Numbered from the stretch's first letter, positions 26,000-34,203 are shown. The stretch is DNA of 64,000 nt from CAVVNN01 sp963838035 (GCA_963838035.1 CAWIPM010000002.1:310001-374000), one strand, 5' to 3'. Notes: generated by a model from the letters alone, not told the origin. Translations and numbers: made by a program.

Positions 26000-27054
26000 A
26001 GGAATTGCCCCAGCACCCGCACGTCGTTGTCGAAGAAACGGCGCAGGTCGGGAACGCCGTGGCGCAGCATCGCGATCCGCTCGACCCCCATGCCGAAGGC
26101 GAAGCCCTGCACCAGCTCGGGGTCATAGCCGTTGGAGGCGACGAAGCCGAGCACGTTGGGGTCGACCATCCCGGCGCCGCCGACCTCGATCCAGCCGATC
26201 CCCTTGCAGAGATTGCAGCGCGCGCCGCCGGCGAGCATGCCGGTTCCCTCACACTGAAAGCAGGAGACGTCGAACTCGACGCTCGGCTCGGTGAAGGGGA
26301 AGAAATGGGGCCGCATCCTCGCCTCACGCCTCTCCCCGAAGATCGCCCTCAGCATCTCGCGCAGGGTGCCCTGCAGGTCGGCGAGGGTGATCCCCTCCCC
26401 CACCGCGAGCCCCTCGACCTGGTGGAACATCGGGCTGTGGGTCGCGTCGGAGTCGCGCCGGTAGACCTTGCCGGGGGCGATCATGAAGATCGGCGGAGGC
26501 TGCGTCTCCATCGAGCGGACCTGGACCGGCGAGGTGTGCGTTCTGAGCAGAACCTCGGGGTGCGACTGCACGTAGAAGGTGTCCTGGAGCATCCGCGCCG
26601 GATGGCCGGGCGGGTGGTTGAGCGCGGTGAAGTTGTAGTAGTCGTGCTCGACCTCGGGCCCCTCCATCACCCGGTAGCCGAGTCCGACCATGACGTCTTC
26701 GATCTGGCGGGTTGTGCGGGTGATCAGGTGGATGTGCCCAACCGGGCGGGCCGGCGCGCCGGGCAGGGTGACGTCGACCCGATCCTCGCCGAGCCGAGCC
26801 TGGATCTCGACGGCATCGAGCCCCTCCGCCCGCGCCGTGAGCAGCGCCTCCAGCTCCTGACGGGCACCATTTGCGGCGCCGCCGACCTTGCCCCGCTCAG
26901 CCTCCGGCAGGTCGGCGATTCCGCGCAGGATCATCGTCAGCTCGGCCTTGCGGCCGAGGTAGCGAACCCGCAGCTCCTCCAGCTCGGCGGTGCCGACCGC
27001 CGCCTCGATTGCGGCGCGCGCCTCGCTGCCGATCTTCTCGATCCGATCAAGCAT
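25996..27054 (-). CDS. pheS: Phenylalanyl-tRNA synthetase alpha subunit
   Basis: Catalytic subunit of PheRS, 352 residues. An N-terminal coiled coil is followed by the class II core: motif 2 around THTSPVQVRSME and GKVYRRDSDATHSPMFHQVEGL, and motif 3 in GMGVERIAMLRHG. A Cys-X2-Cys pair (FQCEGTGML, RCNLCKG) forms the zinc-like site often seen in this subunit. It overlaps the rRNA/tRNA methyltransferase gene by 8 bp and pheT by 4 bp. Confidence 0.96.
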   Translation of the reverse strand: MLDRIEKIGSEARAAIEAAVGTAELEELRVRYLGRKAELTMILRGIADLPEAERGKVGGAANGARQELEALLTARAEGLDAVEIQARLGEDRVDVTLPGAPARPVGHIHLITRTTRQIEDVMVGLGYRVMEGPEVEHDYYNFTALNHPPGHPARMLQDTFYVQSHPEVLLRTHTSPVQVRSMETQPPPIFMIAPGKVYRRDSDATHSPMFHQVEGLAVGEGITLADLQGTLREMLRAIFGERREARMRPHFFPFTEPSVEFDVSCFQCEGTGMLAGGARCNLCKGIGWIEVGGAGMVDPNVLGFVASNGYDPELVQGFAFGMGVERIAMLRHGVPDLRRFFDNDVRVLGQFL

Positions 27055-27766
27055 CGGGCTCTGCCTCTGCCATGGCGGGCGACGATATCCGGTAGCAGGC
27101 GACCGCCGCGGCCGCGGCGAGATTGAGCGACTCGGCGCCGCCGGAGCGCAACGGGATCGTCAGCTCGGAGTCGCAGAGCCTCAGAACCTCCGACGGCAAC
27201 CCCTCGCGCTCCGCCCCGAGGCAGAGTGTTGCCGCTCCCTCAATCCTCGCGAGAGACTCCCCTCCGTGGGCGACGAGCGCCGCGCGTGGCGCCGGCGTGT
27301 CCTCCACTCCGCCCTTGGCGATCGGCTGCCCAAAGATCGAGCCCATGCTCGCCCGCACCGCCTTCGACCCGTATGGGTCGGCACAGCCGGGCCCCAGCAC
27401 GACCGTCCCGCCGCTGAGCGCGTGTGCGGTGCGGACTACCGCGCCGACGTTTCCGGGGTCGGCAACCCCGTGCAGGTAGAGGCAGGGCGGATCGAGCCGC
27501 TCTGCCCAGCGCTGTGGCCAGACCGCGATCGCCCGTGTCCCCGAGCCGAGGGAGGAGATCTCCGCCAGCAGCCCCGGGTCGACCTCCTCCCCGCCGAGCC
27601 CACCGCCGGCGGTGGTCAGCACGAAGCGCGGCGCGGCGCCCGCGCCGACCCCGGCCTCGACCAGGTCCTCGCCCTCGGTGACGAACAGCCCCTCGCGCTC
27701 GCGGTGCTTGCGCTCGCGCAGCTTGCGAACCAGCTTCAGTTTCTCGTTGTGGGGGCTGGAGATCAT
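27047..27766 (-). CDS. TrmH/SpoU-family RNA 2'-O-methyltransferase
   Basis: A 239-residue SPOUT enzyme. An N-terminal substrate-binding part (ISSPHNEKLKLVRKLRERKHRER) is followed by the knotted domain with motif 1 GVADPGNVGAVVRTA, motif 2 CLGAEREGLP and motif 3 ESLNLAAAAAV. It methylates rRNA or tRNA; the target base is unknown. The ATG at 27766 matches the family N-terminus. It heads the pheS-pheT-arg run and begins 41 nt after the terminator that closes the rpmI-rplT unit. Confidence 0.9.
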   Translation of the reverse strand: MISSPHNEKLKLVRKLRERKHREREGLFVTEGEDLVEAGVGAGAAPRFVLTTAGGGLGGEEVDPGLLAEISSLGSGTRAIAVWPQRWAERLDPPCLYLHGVADPGNVGAVVRTAHALSGGTVVLGPGCADPYGSKAVRASMGSIFGQPIAKGGVEDTPAPRAALVAHGGESLARIEGAATLCLGAEREGLPSEVLRLCDSELTIPLRSGGAESLNLAAAAAVACYRISSPAMAEAEPDA

Positions 27767-27806
27767 TCGTGTTGTCTTCTTGTCTCGGGTTGCTTCTCCT
27801 GGAACG

Positions 27807-27833
27807 AAAAAGCGGGCCGTAAAGACGGCCCGC
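27807..27833 (-). terminator. Rho-independent terminator after rplT
   Basis: A perfect 9-bp stem (27812-27820 with 27825-27833) with a 4-nt loop is followed on the minus strand by five T. It lies 27 bp beyond the rplT stop codon and separates the ribosomal protein unit from trmH-pheS-pheT. Confidence 0.88.
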
Positions 27834-27860
27834 CCGGGAAAGTGAGGTGTGCAAGTGCGG

Positions 27861-28220
27861 CTAGGCGGCCACACCCTCCCGGGCTAGCTCGACGAATCGG
27901 CGAAACGCCTCGCGGTCATTGACCGCGATCTCGGCGAGCATCTTGCGGTTGACCTCGACCCCCGCTCTGCCGAGGCCGTGGATCAGCTCCGAGTAGCTCA
28001 TGCCCTCGAGCCGCGCGGCGGCATTGATCCGGGTGATCCAGAGCCGGCGGAAATCCCGCTTGCGGTTGCGCCGGTCGCGGTATGCGTACATGCCCGACCG
28101 CTGCACCTGCTCTTTGGCGAAGCGGTAGGAGGAGTGCTTGCGGCCGAAGTAGCCCTTCGCCTCCTTGAGCACCTTGCGCCGCTTCTTGCGCGCGTGGACG
28201 GAGCGCTTGACCCGGCTCAC
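27861..28220 (-). CDS. rplT: 50S ribosomal protein L20
   Basis: A 119-residue rRNA-binding assembly protein. It starts MSRVKRSVHARKKRRKVLKEAKGYFG and contains RNRKRDFRRLWITRINAAAR, both diagnostic of L20. It overlaps rpmI by 4 bp (ATGA). A terminator follows at 27807-27833. Confidence 0.97.
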   Translation of the reverse strand: MSRVKRSVHARKKRRKVLKEAKGYFGRKHSSYRFAKEQVQRSGMYAYRDRRNRKRDFRRLWITRINAAARLEGMSYSELIHGLGRAGVEVNRKMLAEIAVNDREAFRRFVELAREGVAA

Positions 28221-28417
28221 TTTCCGCCTCCGAGCAACGCCCTCACCGTCTTGGAGTCAGCCGGGGCGATCTCGACCGGCCGCGCCATCCGCCGCTTCCG
28301 CTTGGGCGACTTTTTCTCGAGGATGTGACTCGAGTAGGCCCGCCGCCCACGCAGTTTGCCCGTGGCGGTCTTGCGGAAGCGCTTCTTTGCGCCGGAGTGG
28401 GTCTTCATCTTGGGCAT
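28217..28417 (-). CDS. rpmI: 50S ribosomal protein L35
   Basis: A 66-residue basic protein beginning MPKMKTHSGAKKRF and containing SHILEKKSPKRKRR, the L35 signature. The ATG at 28417 is chosen over a 15-codon extension that has no family match. Only 43 bp separate this start from the divergent wecB start, so both promoters must fit or overlap there. infC, normally directly upstream, is displaced by wecB. Confidence 0.96.
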   Translation of the reverse strand: MPKMKTHSGAKKRFRKTATGKLRGRRAYSSHILEKKSPKRKRRMARPVEIAPADSKTVRALLGGGK

Positions 28418-28460
28418 CGGGTCCGCTATTGAAGCAGACGCAAAGGTACGCTGCGCCGGC

Positions 28461-29540
28461 ATGCGGATCGTCTACGTGGTCGGGACCCGGCCGAACTTCG
28501 TCAAGACCGCGCCGGTGATCGGCGCACTCCGCACCAGGCTGCCGGAGGGGCGCCACACCATCGTCCACACCGGCCAGCACTACGACAGGCTGATGTCGGA
28601 CGTGTTCCTCGAGGAGCTGGGCGTCCCCGCGCCCGACCACATGCTCGAGGTCGGCTCCGGCAGCCACGCCCAGCAGACGGCGCGGGTGATGGAGCGGCTG
28701 GAGCCGGTGCTGGAGAGCGAGCGGCCCGACCTCGTGCTCGTCCCAGGCGACGTCAACTCGACTCTGGCGACGGCGCTGACGGCAGTCAAGATGGGAATCC
28801 CGGTCGGCCACATCGAGGCGGGCCTGCGCAGCTTCGACCGCACGATGCCCGAGGAGATAAACCGGATCGTCGCCGACGAGTTCTCCGAGCACCTCTTCCT
28901 GCACTCCGACGAGGCGATCGAGAACCTGCGCGCCGAGGGGATCCCCGACGTGCGGATGCACTTCGTCGGCAACACGATGATCGACACCCTCCTCGCGCTT
29001 GAGGAGCGCTTCCGCGCGGTGGGAGCCGCGGCGCGGCTCGGGGTCGAGGCGGGCAAGTTCGTTCTCGTCACCCTGCACCGGCCGGCGCTGGTCGACGGGC
29101 CGCTGCTGTCCGAGACCGTGAAGCAGCTCGCCGCCCTCGCCCGCGAGATGCCGGTCGTCTTCCCCGTCCACCCGAGAACCCGCAAGATGATGGAGGGAAT
29201 CTCCTCCGAGCATCCGGGCCTGCTGCTCAGCGAGCCGCACGGCTACCTCGACTTCCTCTCTCTGCTGGCGGACGCCGGCGGCGTCCTCACCGACTCCGGG
29301 GGCATCCAGGAGGAGACGACCTACCTCGGCATCCCCTGCTTCACGCTGCGTGACAACACCGAGCGCCCGGTCACCGTGCGCGCAGGGACCAACACCCTGC
29401 TCGGCCTCGACCCTGCCGCGATCGCCGGGATTCCCGCGTCGCTGGCCGAACGCAGCGGCCAGCGGCCCGAGCCTCCCCCGCTCTGGGACGGACACGCGGC
29501 CGAGCGGATCGCCGACGTGATCGCCGGCTCGGGAAGCTAA
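28461..29540 (+). CDS. wecB: UDP-N-acetylglucosamine 2-epimerase (non-hydrolysing)
   Basis: Converts UDP-GlcNAc to UDP-ManNAc for surface polysaccharide synthesis. It is 359 residues from ATG at 28461 (MRIVYVVGTRPNFVKTAPVI). Motifs: HTGQHYDRLMSD, VPGDVNSTLA, HIEAGLRSFDRTMPEEINR, TLHRPALVDG, and LTDSGGIQEETTYLG. It is the only plus-strand gene between rpmI and infC and overlaps the infC 3' end by 4 bp. That makes it an insertion into the otherwise conserved infC-rpmI-rplT order. Confidence 0.94.
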   Translation: MRIVYVVGTRPNFVKTAPVIGALRTRLPEGRHTIVHTGQHYDRLMSDVFLEELGVPAPDHMLEVGSGSHAQQTARVMERLEPVLESERPDLVLVPGDVNSTLATALTAVKMGIPVGHIEAGLRSFDRTMPEEINRIVADEFSEHLFLHSDEAIENLRAEGIPDVRMHFVGNTMIDTLLALEERFRAVGAAARLGVEAGKFVLVTLHRPALVDGPLLSETVKQLAALAREMPVVFPVHPRTRKMMEGISSEHPGLLLSEPHGYLDFLSLLADAGGVLTDSGGIQEETTYLGIPCFTLRDNTERPVTVRAGTNTLLGLDPAAIAGIPASLAERSGQRPEPPPLWDGHAAERIADVIAGSGS

Positions 29541-30139
29541 CCCTCGGCGGCGGCGTCCTCGGGGGGCGTCGCCTCGCCGATCTGCTTCGCCGCCTCTTTG
29601 CCCGGGGCCAGCAGCATGCTCATGTTGCGGCCCTCCTGCAGCGGCTCGGACTCGATCACGGCCAGGCCGTCGAGGTCCTCGAAGAGCTTTTGCAGCAGCG
29701 CCCGGCCCCTCTCGGGGTGGGCCTGCTCGCGACCCCGGAACATGATCGTGATTTTGACCTTGTCGTTGTGGCGGAGGAAGCGCTCGACGTGGCCCTTCTT
29801 GGTCTCGTAGTCGTGGGTCGCGATCTTCGGGCGCAGCTTGATTTCACGGATGTTGACCTGCTGCTGGTGCTTGCGGGCTGCCTTCTGCTTCTGCTCCTGC
29901 TCGTATTTGTACTTCGAGTAGTCGAGCAGCCGGGTGACCGGCGGCTTGGAGTTGGGCGCCACCTCGACCAGGTCGAGGTCGGCCTCCTGCGCCTGCTTCA
30001 GCGCATCCGGGGTGTCGACGATGCCGAGCTGCTCGCCGTCGGCGCCGATCAGGCGCACCTGTGGCACCCGGATCCGCTCGTTGACCCGGGTCGTGTCGCG
30101 CTCTGGAGGGCGCCGATCGAACCTACGCGGGATCGGCAC
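29537..30139 (-). CDS. infC: Translation initiation factor IF-3
   Basis: A 200-residue initiation factor. The N-terminal domain contains RVNERIRVPQVRLIGADGEQLGIV; a lysine/glutamine-rich linker and the C-terminal domain follow (KLRPKIATHDYETKKGHVERFLRHNDKVKITIMFRGRE). The start is GTG at 30139, giving about 20 residues before the conserved core. It is followed not by rpmI but by convergent wecB, with a 4-bp overlap. It lies 89 bp downstream of thrS, from which it may be co-transcribed. Confidence 0.96.
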   Translation of the reverse strand: MPIPRRFDRRPPERDTTRVNERIRVPQVRLIGADGEQLGIVDTPDALKQAQEADLDLVEVAPNSKPPVTRLLDYSKYKYEQEQKQKAARKHQQQVNIREIKLRPKIATHDYETKKGHVERFLRHNDKVKITIMFRGREQAHPERGRALLQKLFEDLDGLAVIESEPLQEGRNMSMLLAPGKEAAKQIGEATPPEDAAAEG

Positions 30140-30228
30140 TATCGAGAAGAGGGGTGGAGCTTCAAGAGGACGAGGGGTAGGGACGCGGGCACGGGACGCT
30201 CAGCGCGGGATGTATGGCATGCCTGCAG

Positions 30229-32175
30229 TCAAGTGCGCGGAGTATAGAGGCCATTTACCCGCTCGGCGAATTCCGCCACCGGCATCGCCCCCAGCTCGCC
30301 CTCCTCGTGGGAGCGAACCGCGACCGCGCCGGCCTCCTGCTCGCGGTCGCCGACGACGAGCATGTACGGGTAGCGGCCCAGCTCGGCGTCGCGGATCTTC
30401 TTGCCAACCGACTCGCTGCGCCCGTCGAGGCCGACCCGCACGCCGGCCTCGCGCAACTCGGCCGCGATACGCGCCGCGTAGTCGTTGTGGCGGTCGGAGA
30501 CCGGCAGGACGATCGCCTGCACCGGCGCCAGCCAGGTCGGGAAGCGGCCGGCGTAGTGCTCGATCAGGATCCCAGCGAAGCGCTCCATCGAGCCGAGCAG
30601 GGCACGGTGGATCATCACCGGGCGGTGCGGGGCGTCGTCTGCGCCTATATAGGAGAGGTCGAAGCGCTCGGGCATCTGGAAGTCGAGCTGGCAGGTCCCG
30701 CACTGCCAGGAGCGCCCGAGCGCATCGGTCACGTGGAAGTCGATCTTCGGCCCGTAGAAGGCGCCGTCGCCGGGGTTCAGCTCGTAATCGCGGCCCTGGC
30801 GCTCCAACGCCTCGGTCAGCGCCGCCTCGGCCCTTGCCCACTGCTCCTCGGTCCCCATCGACTTCTCCGGCCGGGTGGATAGCTCGACCCGCACATCCTC
30901 GAAGCCAAAGCGCGAGTAGAGCTCGTCGATCGCCTCACAGATGTCGGCCACCTCGTCAGTGATCTGCTCCTCGGTGCAGTAGACGTGGGCGTCGTCCTGG
31001 GTGAAGGCGCGAACCCGCAGCAACCCGTGCAGGACCCCCTCGCGCTCGTTGCGGGAGACGCGGCCGAACTCGGCCAGGCGGAGCGGCAGCTCGCGGTAGG
31101 AGTGGCGCTCGGAGCCGTAGACGAGGCAGGCACCGGGGCAGTTCATCGGCCGCAGCGCGAAACGGCGCTCGTCGGCCTCCATGAAGTACATCTCGTCGCG
31201 GTAGTTCTCCCAGTGGCCGGAGCGATGCCACAGCTCCTCGTCGAGCACCTGCGGGGTGGCGATCTCCTCGTAGCCGCGCTTGCGCAGCTGCGCCTGCACC
31301 TCGGCCTCGATCAGGTGCAGGAGGGTGGTGCCGTTGGGAAGCCAGAACGGCATCCCGGGTGCCTCCTCGCGCAGCATGAATAGGCCGAGCTGGGGGCCGA
31401 GGCGGCGGTGATCGCGCGCCTTCGCCTGCTCGACCCGCTCCAGATGGGCCTCCAGGTCCCTTTTCGAGAAGAACGCGGTGCCGTAGATCCGGGTCAGCAT
31501 CTGGCGCTTCTCGTCGCCGCGCCAGTATGCGCCGGCCACGGAGTTGAGCTTCACCACCTTGATCCGGCCCGTCGAGGGACCGTGCGGGCCGCGGCAGAGG
31601 TCCTCGAAGGGGCCGTTGCGGTAGAGGGAGACGGAGTCGACGCCTTCGTTGCGAACCAGGTCCTCGATCAGCTCGACCTTGTAGTCCTCCCCCTGCGCCC
31701 TGAAGATCTCGATCGCCTCGGCAACCGGGACGTCGCGGCGGGAGAACTCCTCGTCGGCGGCGATGTGGGCGCGCATCGCCTCCTCGATCCCCTCGAGGTC
31801 GGCGTCGGTGACCTTCACTTCCGCGGGAAAGTCGAAGTCGTAGTAGAAGCCGTTCTCGATCGCCGGCCCGATCGTCACCCTGGTCCCGGGGAACAGCTCC
31901 TGGACTGCCTCGGCCATCACGTGGGCGGCGTCGTGGCGGATCAGCTCCAGCGCCTCGGGATCGCGGTCGGTGAGGACCGCCAGCTCGGCGCCGTCGGGGA
32001 GTGCCGCCGAGAGGTCTCGCAGTTTCCCGTCGACGCGCACCGCCAGCGCCGCCTTGGCCAGGCCGGGTCCGATCGCCGCGGCCGCCTCCGCCCCGCTCGC
32101 GCCGTCGGGCAGCTCCAGGCGCGAGCCGTCGGGCAGGCGCACGGTGATTTTGGTCGTCGCCTCGATGCAGCCCAT
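30229..32175 (-). CDS. thrS: Threonyl-tRNA synthetase
   Basis: Class II synthetase of 648 residues from ATG at 32175. The order is TGS domain (ITVRLPDGSRLELPDG), editing domain (HDAAHVMAEAVQELFP with the HxxxH and later GPHGPSTGRIK region), catalytic core (RPMNCPGACLVY, FGRVSRNEREGVLHGLLRVRAFTQDDAH), and anticodon-binding domain ending NGLYTPRT. The Zn ligand Cys is in MNCPG. The 88-bp upstream space contains a strong hairpin at 32223-32247. Confidence 0.96.
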   Translation of the reverse strand: MGCIEATTKITVRLPDGSRLELPDGASGAEAAAAIGPGLAKAALAVRVDGKLRDLSAALPDGAELAVLTDRDPEALELIRHDAAHVMAEAVQELFPGTRVTIGPAIENGFYYDFDFPAEVKVTDADLEGIEEAMRAHIAADEEFSRRDVPVAEAIEIFRAQGEDYKVELIEDLVRNEGVDSVSLYRNGPFEDLCRGPHGPSTGRIKVVKLNSVAGAYWRGDEKRQMLTRIYGTAFFSKRDLEAHLERVEQAKARDHRRLGPQLGLFMLREEAPGMPFWLPNGTTLLHLIEAEVQAQLRKRGYEEIATPQVLDEELWHRSGHWENYRDEMYFMEADERRFALRPMNCPGACLVYGSERHSYRELPLRLAEFGRVSRNEREGVLHGLLRVRAFTQDDAHVYCTEEQITDEVADICEAIDELYSRFGFEDVRVELSTRPEKSMGTEEQWARAEAALTEALERQGRDYELNPGDGAFYGPKIDFHVTDALGRSWQCGTCQLDFQMPERFDLSYIGADDAPHRPVMIHRALLGSMERFAGILIEHYAGRFPTWLAPVQAIVLPVSDRHNDYAARIAAELREAGVRVGLDGRSESVGKKIRDAELGRYPYMLVVGDREQEAGAVAVRSHEEGELGAMPVAEFAERVNGLYTPRT

Positions 32176-32222
32176 GCTACCCGCGGCTAAAGGCAGGCCA
32201 TCGCACCGCGCCGCTCGACGGG

Positions 32223-32247
32223 TTGTCCCCCCTCTGAGGGGGGACAA
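32223..32247. repeat. Perfect 11-bp inverted repeat
   Basis: Arms 32223-32233 and 32237-32247 are exactly complementary with a 3-nt loop, lying between the large membrane protein gene and thrS. Neither strand has a T-run after it, so it is not a clean intrinsic terminator. It could be an attenuating or stabilising hairpin in the thrS leader, or a small palindromic repeat. Confidence 0.7.
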
Positions 32248-32263
32248 TCCATCGAACGGTGAG

Positions 32264-34066
32264 TCAGCGGGCGGGGCCTCGGCGCGCTTGGCGGACGGCG
32301 ATCAGAGGACAGGGGCTGGGGCCATGGACCGGAGCCGTTCGTTCCCACAGCACGTAGGGCGGGGCGACGCGGCGAACCCGCAGGCGGGGGAAAGGCGGCG
32401 GCTGGACGCCGCCACGCACGACCACAAAGCGGACCCCGTGCGGGACGGCGGCGGCTTCCTCTTCGGCCTCGATGCAGACCCGTCCGCCACGCAGCTCCCA
32501 GGCGATATAGGGGGCCCCGTGCTGTTCGGACAGCAGCCGGTCGGAGGCGAGGACGAGAGTCGAGTCCGCCGCGACGATGGGGCGCAGCCCGGTCAACGCC
32601 GGGCTGTAGGAGGTCGGGCCGACCGGAGCGTTGACGAGCACCAGCAGCGAGCAGCCGCCCGCCGCGAGCAGATAGAGGATCGCGACTGGCCGGCGCAGCA
32701 GTGGCAGCGAGATCACGAGCGCCGCAACCGGGGCTGCGATGACGATCGACTTGGCACCCGTATAGGGAGTGCCGGCAAGGCGTGCCATCGCATAGACCGC
32801 GGCGACAGAGAGCAGCCCGGAGACGACGGCCGTCTCGCGGCGACGCCAGCAGAGGATGAAGCCATAGATGAGGAGGATCGAGGCGAAGGCGGCTCCCAGG
32901 AAGTAGGCGAACGCCGGAACCGCCCCATCACCCGGAGCCAGGCGGAAGTCGCCCGAGGGCCAGATCCCCAGCGCCTCGAATGGCGAGATCTGGCCGAATA
33001 GATTGCCGAGCCCGGGGCCGTTGGGGTCGAAGGTCTCGAAGCTGTGGAAGTCGATCATCCGGCCGATCTCGGGGGCGATCAGAACGAAAAAGGCGAGGCA
33101 CGCCAGCAGGACGGGCCGCCAGACTGCGGGTCCTGTCGTGGGGGGAGGGAGGCCTGCGGGCGAGGTGTACGTCCTCGACCCCCCTCCCCCCACGCCACCC
33201 GCAGACGAGCGAACGCGCCCCCCGGCGTACTCCGTGATCGCCCAGATGACCGCGGCGGCAATGAGCCAGATGAGACCAGGGAAGCTGTAGACGTAGACGG
33301 AGCCGACTGCCAGCAAAGCGGCGGGGACGAACCGCAAGGGGAGGTCACGCCAAGCGCGGGTCGATTCCCTCAGGGAGAGGGCGAAGGCGAGGACGAAAAG
33401 GGCCTGGATCGTCTCCTTGAACGCGCCCTGGGCGAAGTAGGAGACGACCATGTAGGAGAGGCCGACGACTAGCGCCGCGGCCGCGCGCCGCAGTCGAGGG
33501 AACTCGGCGAAGGCCGCCAGCGCGGTCAGCGGGGCGAGGACGGCGACGGCGATCGTGAGCCCATCGAACCCCTGCACCAGCCCGATTCCCAGGCCCTTGT
33601 CCAGGGCGACGACGACCGAATGCGGGCCGAGCGGATAGCCCTGGTGGAGCAGTGGCGAGCTGACGCCGTGGGCGAGCCGTTCTGTCGCCAGCAGATGCTG
33701 GGACATGTCCGGGTCGAAGCTCGTGCCCAGGATTCCGAAGTGGCCTTCGACTGCGAAGGGGAGCGACGCGGCGGCGAGCGCCAGCACTGCGATCGGCGCC
33801 CCGGCTCGCAGCGCCTCCCTTCCCCCCTCGACCTGCCGCCGCAGATAGAGGACGCCGGCGAGCACGAGCGCCAGCACAGCGATCGCCGAGACCGTCCCGT
33901 GCCCCGGCAGCCGCACCGTCCCCCAGCAGACGCCGCAGAGCAGCGCCAGGCCCACCGCAGGCGACAGCCAGGACCATCGCCGCCCCCCGCAGAGCGCGAT
34001 CGCCGCCTGCCCGATCGCAAGCGATGCTCCGCACACCGCCAGCGCGGCTACGTAGGTGCCGATCAC
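32264..34066 (-). CDS. Large polytopic membrane protein, GT-C-like
   Basis: A 600-residue protein with about a dozen hydrophobic helices and a C-terminal soluble part of about 80 residues. The early extracytoplasmic loop (FGILGTSFDPDMSQHLLATERL) carries an acidic pair, as in GT-C-fold glycosyltransferases that use lipid-linked sugars; assignment to that fold is tentative. The start is GTG at 34066, only 4 nt after the 3' end of tRNA-Val. The next in-frame GTG would cut helix 1. A glycine/proline-rich loop (around residues 290-325) is encoded by a long palindrome (33124-33204), probably an in-frame insertion. Confidence 0.72.
   Translation of the reverse strand: MIGTYVAALAVCGASLAIGQAAIALCGGRRWSWLSPAVGLALLCGVCWGTVRLPGHGTVSAIAVLALVLAGVLYLRRQVEGGREALRAGAPIAVLALAAASLPFAVEGHFGILGTSFDPDMSQHLLATERLAHGVSSPLLHQGYPLGPHSVVVALDKGLGIGLVQGFDGLTIAVAVLAPLTALAAFAEFPRLRRAAAALVVGLSYMVVSYFAQGAFKETIQALFVLAFALSLRESTRAWRDLPLRFVPAALLAVGSVYVYSFPGLIWLIAAAVIWAITEYAGGRVRSSAGGVGGGGSRTYTSPAGLPPPTTGPAVWRPVLLACLAFFVLIAPEIGRMIDFHSFETFDPNGPGLGNLFGQISPFEALGIWPSGDFRLAPGDGAVPAFAYFLGAAFASILLIYGFILCWRRRETAVVSGLLSVAAVYAMARLAGTPYTGAKSIVIAAPVAALVISLPLLRRPVAILYLLAAGGCSLLVLVNAPVGPTSYSPALTGLRPIVAADSTLVLASDRLLSEQHGAPYIAWELRGGRVCIEAEEEAAAVPHGVRFVVVRGGVQPPPFPRLRVRRVAPPYVLWERTAPVHGPSPCPLIAVRQARRGPAR
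33124..33204. repeat. In-frame palindromic insertion inside the membrane protein gene
   Basis: An outer pair of 7-bp arms (33124-33130 and 33198-33204) and an inner pair of 13-bp arms (33137-33149 and 33182-33194) are complementary around a GC-rich centre, so the stretch can fold into one long hairpin. It codes the only low-complexity hydrophilic loop of an otherwise hydrophobic protein and keeps the frame. It resembles the small palindromic repeats that insert into coding genes in some bacteria. Confidence 0.6.
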
Positions 34067-34070
34067 GAGA

Positions 34071-34143
34071 TGGGCGTTACTGGGCTCGAACCAGTGACCT
34101 CCAGCTTGTCGAGCTGGCGCTCTCCCAACTGAGCTAAACGCCC
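34071..34143 (-). tRNA. tRNA-Val (anticodon GAC)
   Basis: A 73-nt cloverleaf on the minus strand. The acceptor is a 7-bp GGGCGTT/AACGCCC stem with A73, the D-arm is GCTCAGTTGGGAGAGC and the T-arm is ACTGG/CCAGT around TTCGAGC. The anticodon stem is CCAGC/GCTGG and the loop TCGACAA, giving GAC. Position 33 is C instead of the near-universal U. CCA is not encoded. Its 3' end lies 4 nt before the GTG of the membrane protein gene. Confidence 0.88.
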
Positions 34144-34153
34144 GGGAAGGCTG

Positions 34154-34181
34154 AATCTAGCAGCGGGGCGGCTGCACCCAA
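34154..34181 (-). promoter_or_regulatory. Possible promoter of tRNA-Val
   Basis: On the minus strand TTGGGT (34181-34176) and TAGATT (34159-34154) are spaced by 16 nt, with the -10-like box ending 11 nt before the tRNA 5' end. The match to sigma-70-type boxes is partial. If used, it would also drive the membrane protein gene. Confidence 0.4.
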
Positions 34182-34203
34182 CTCTCCGAGGCGGCCGGTT
34201 CAA

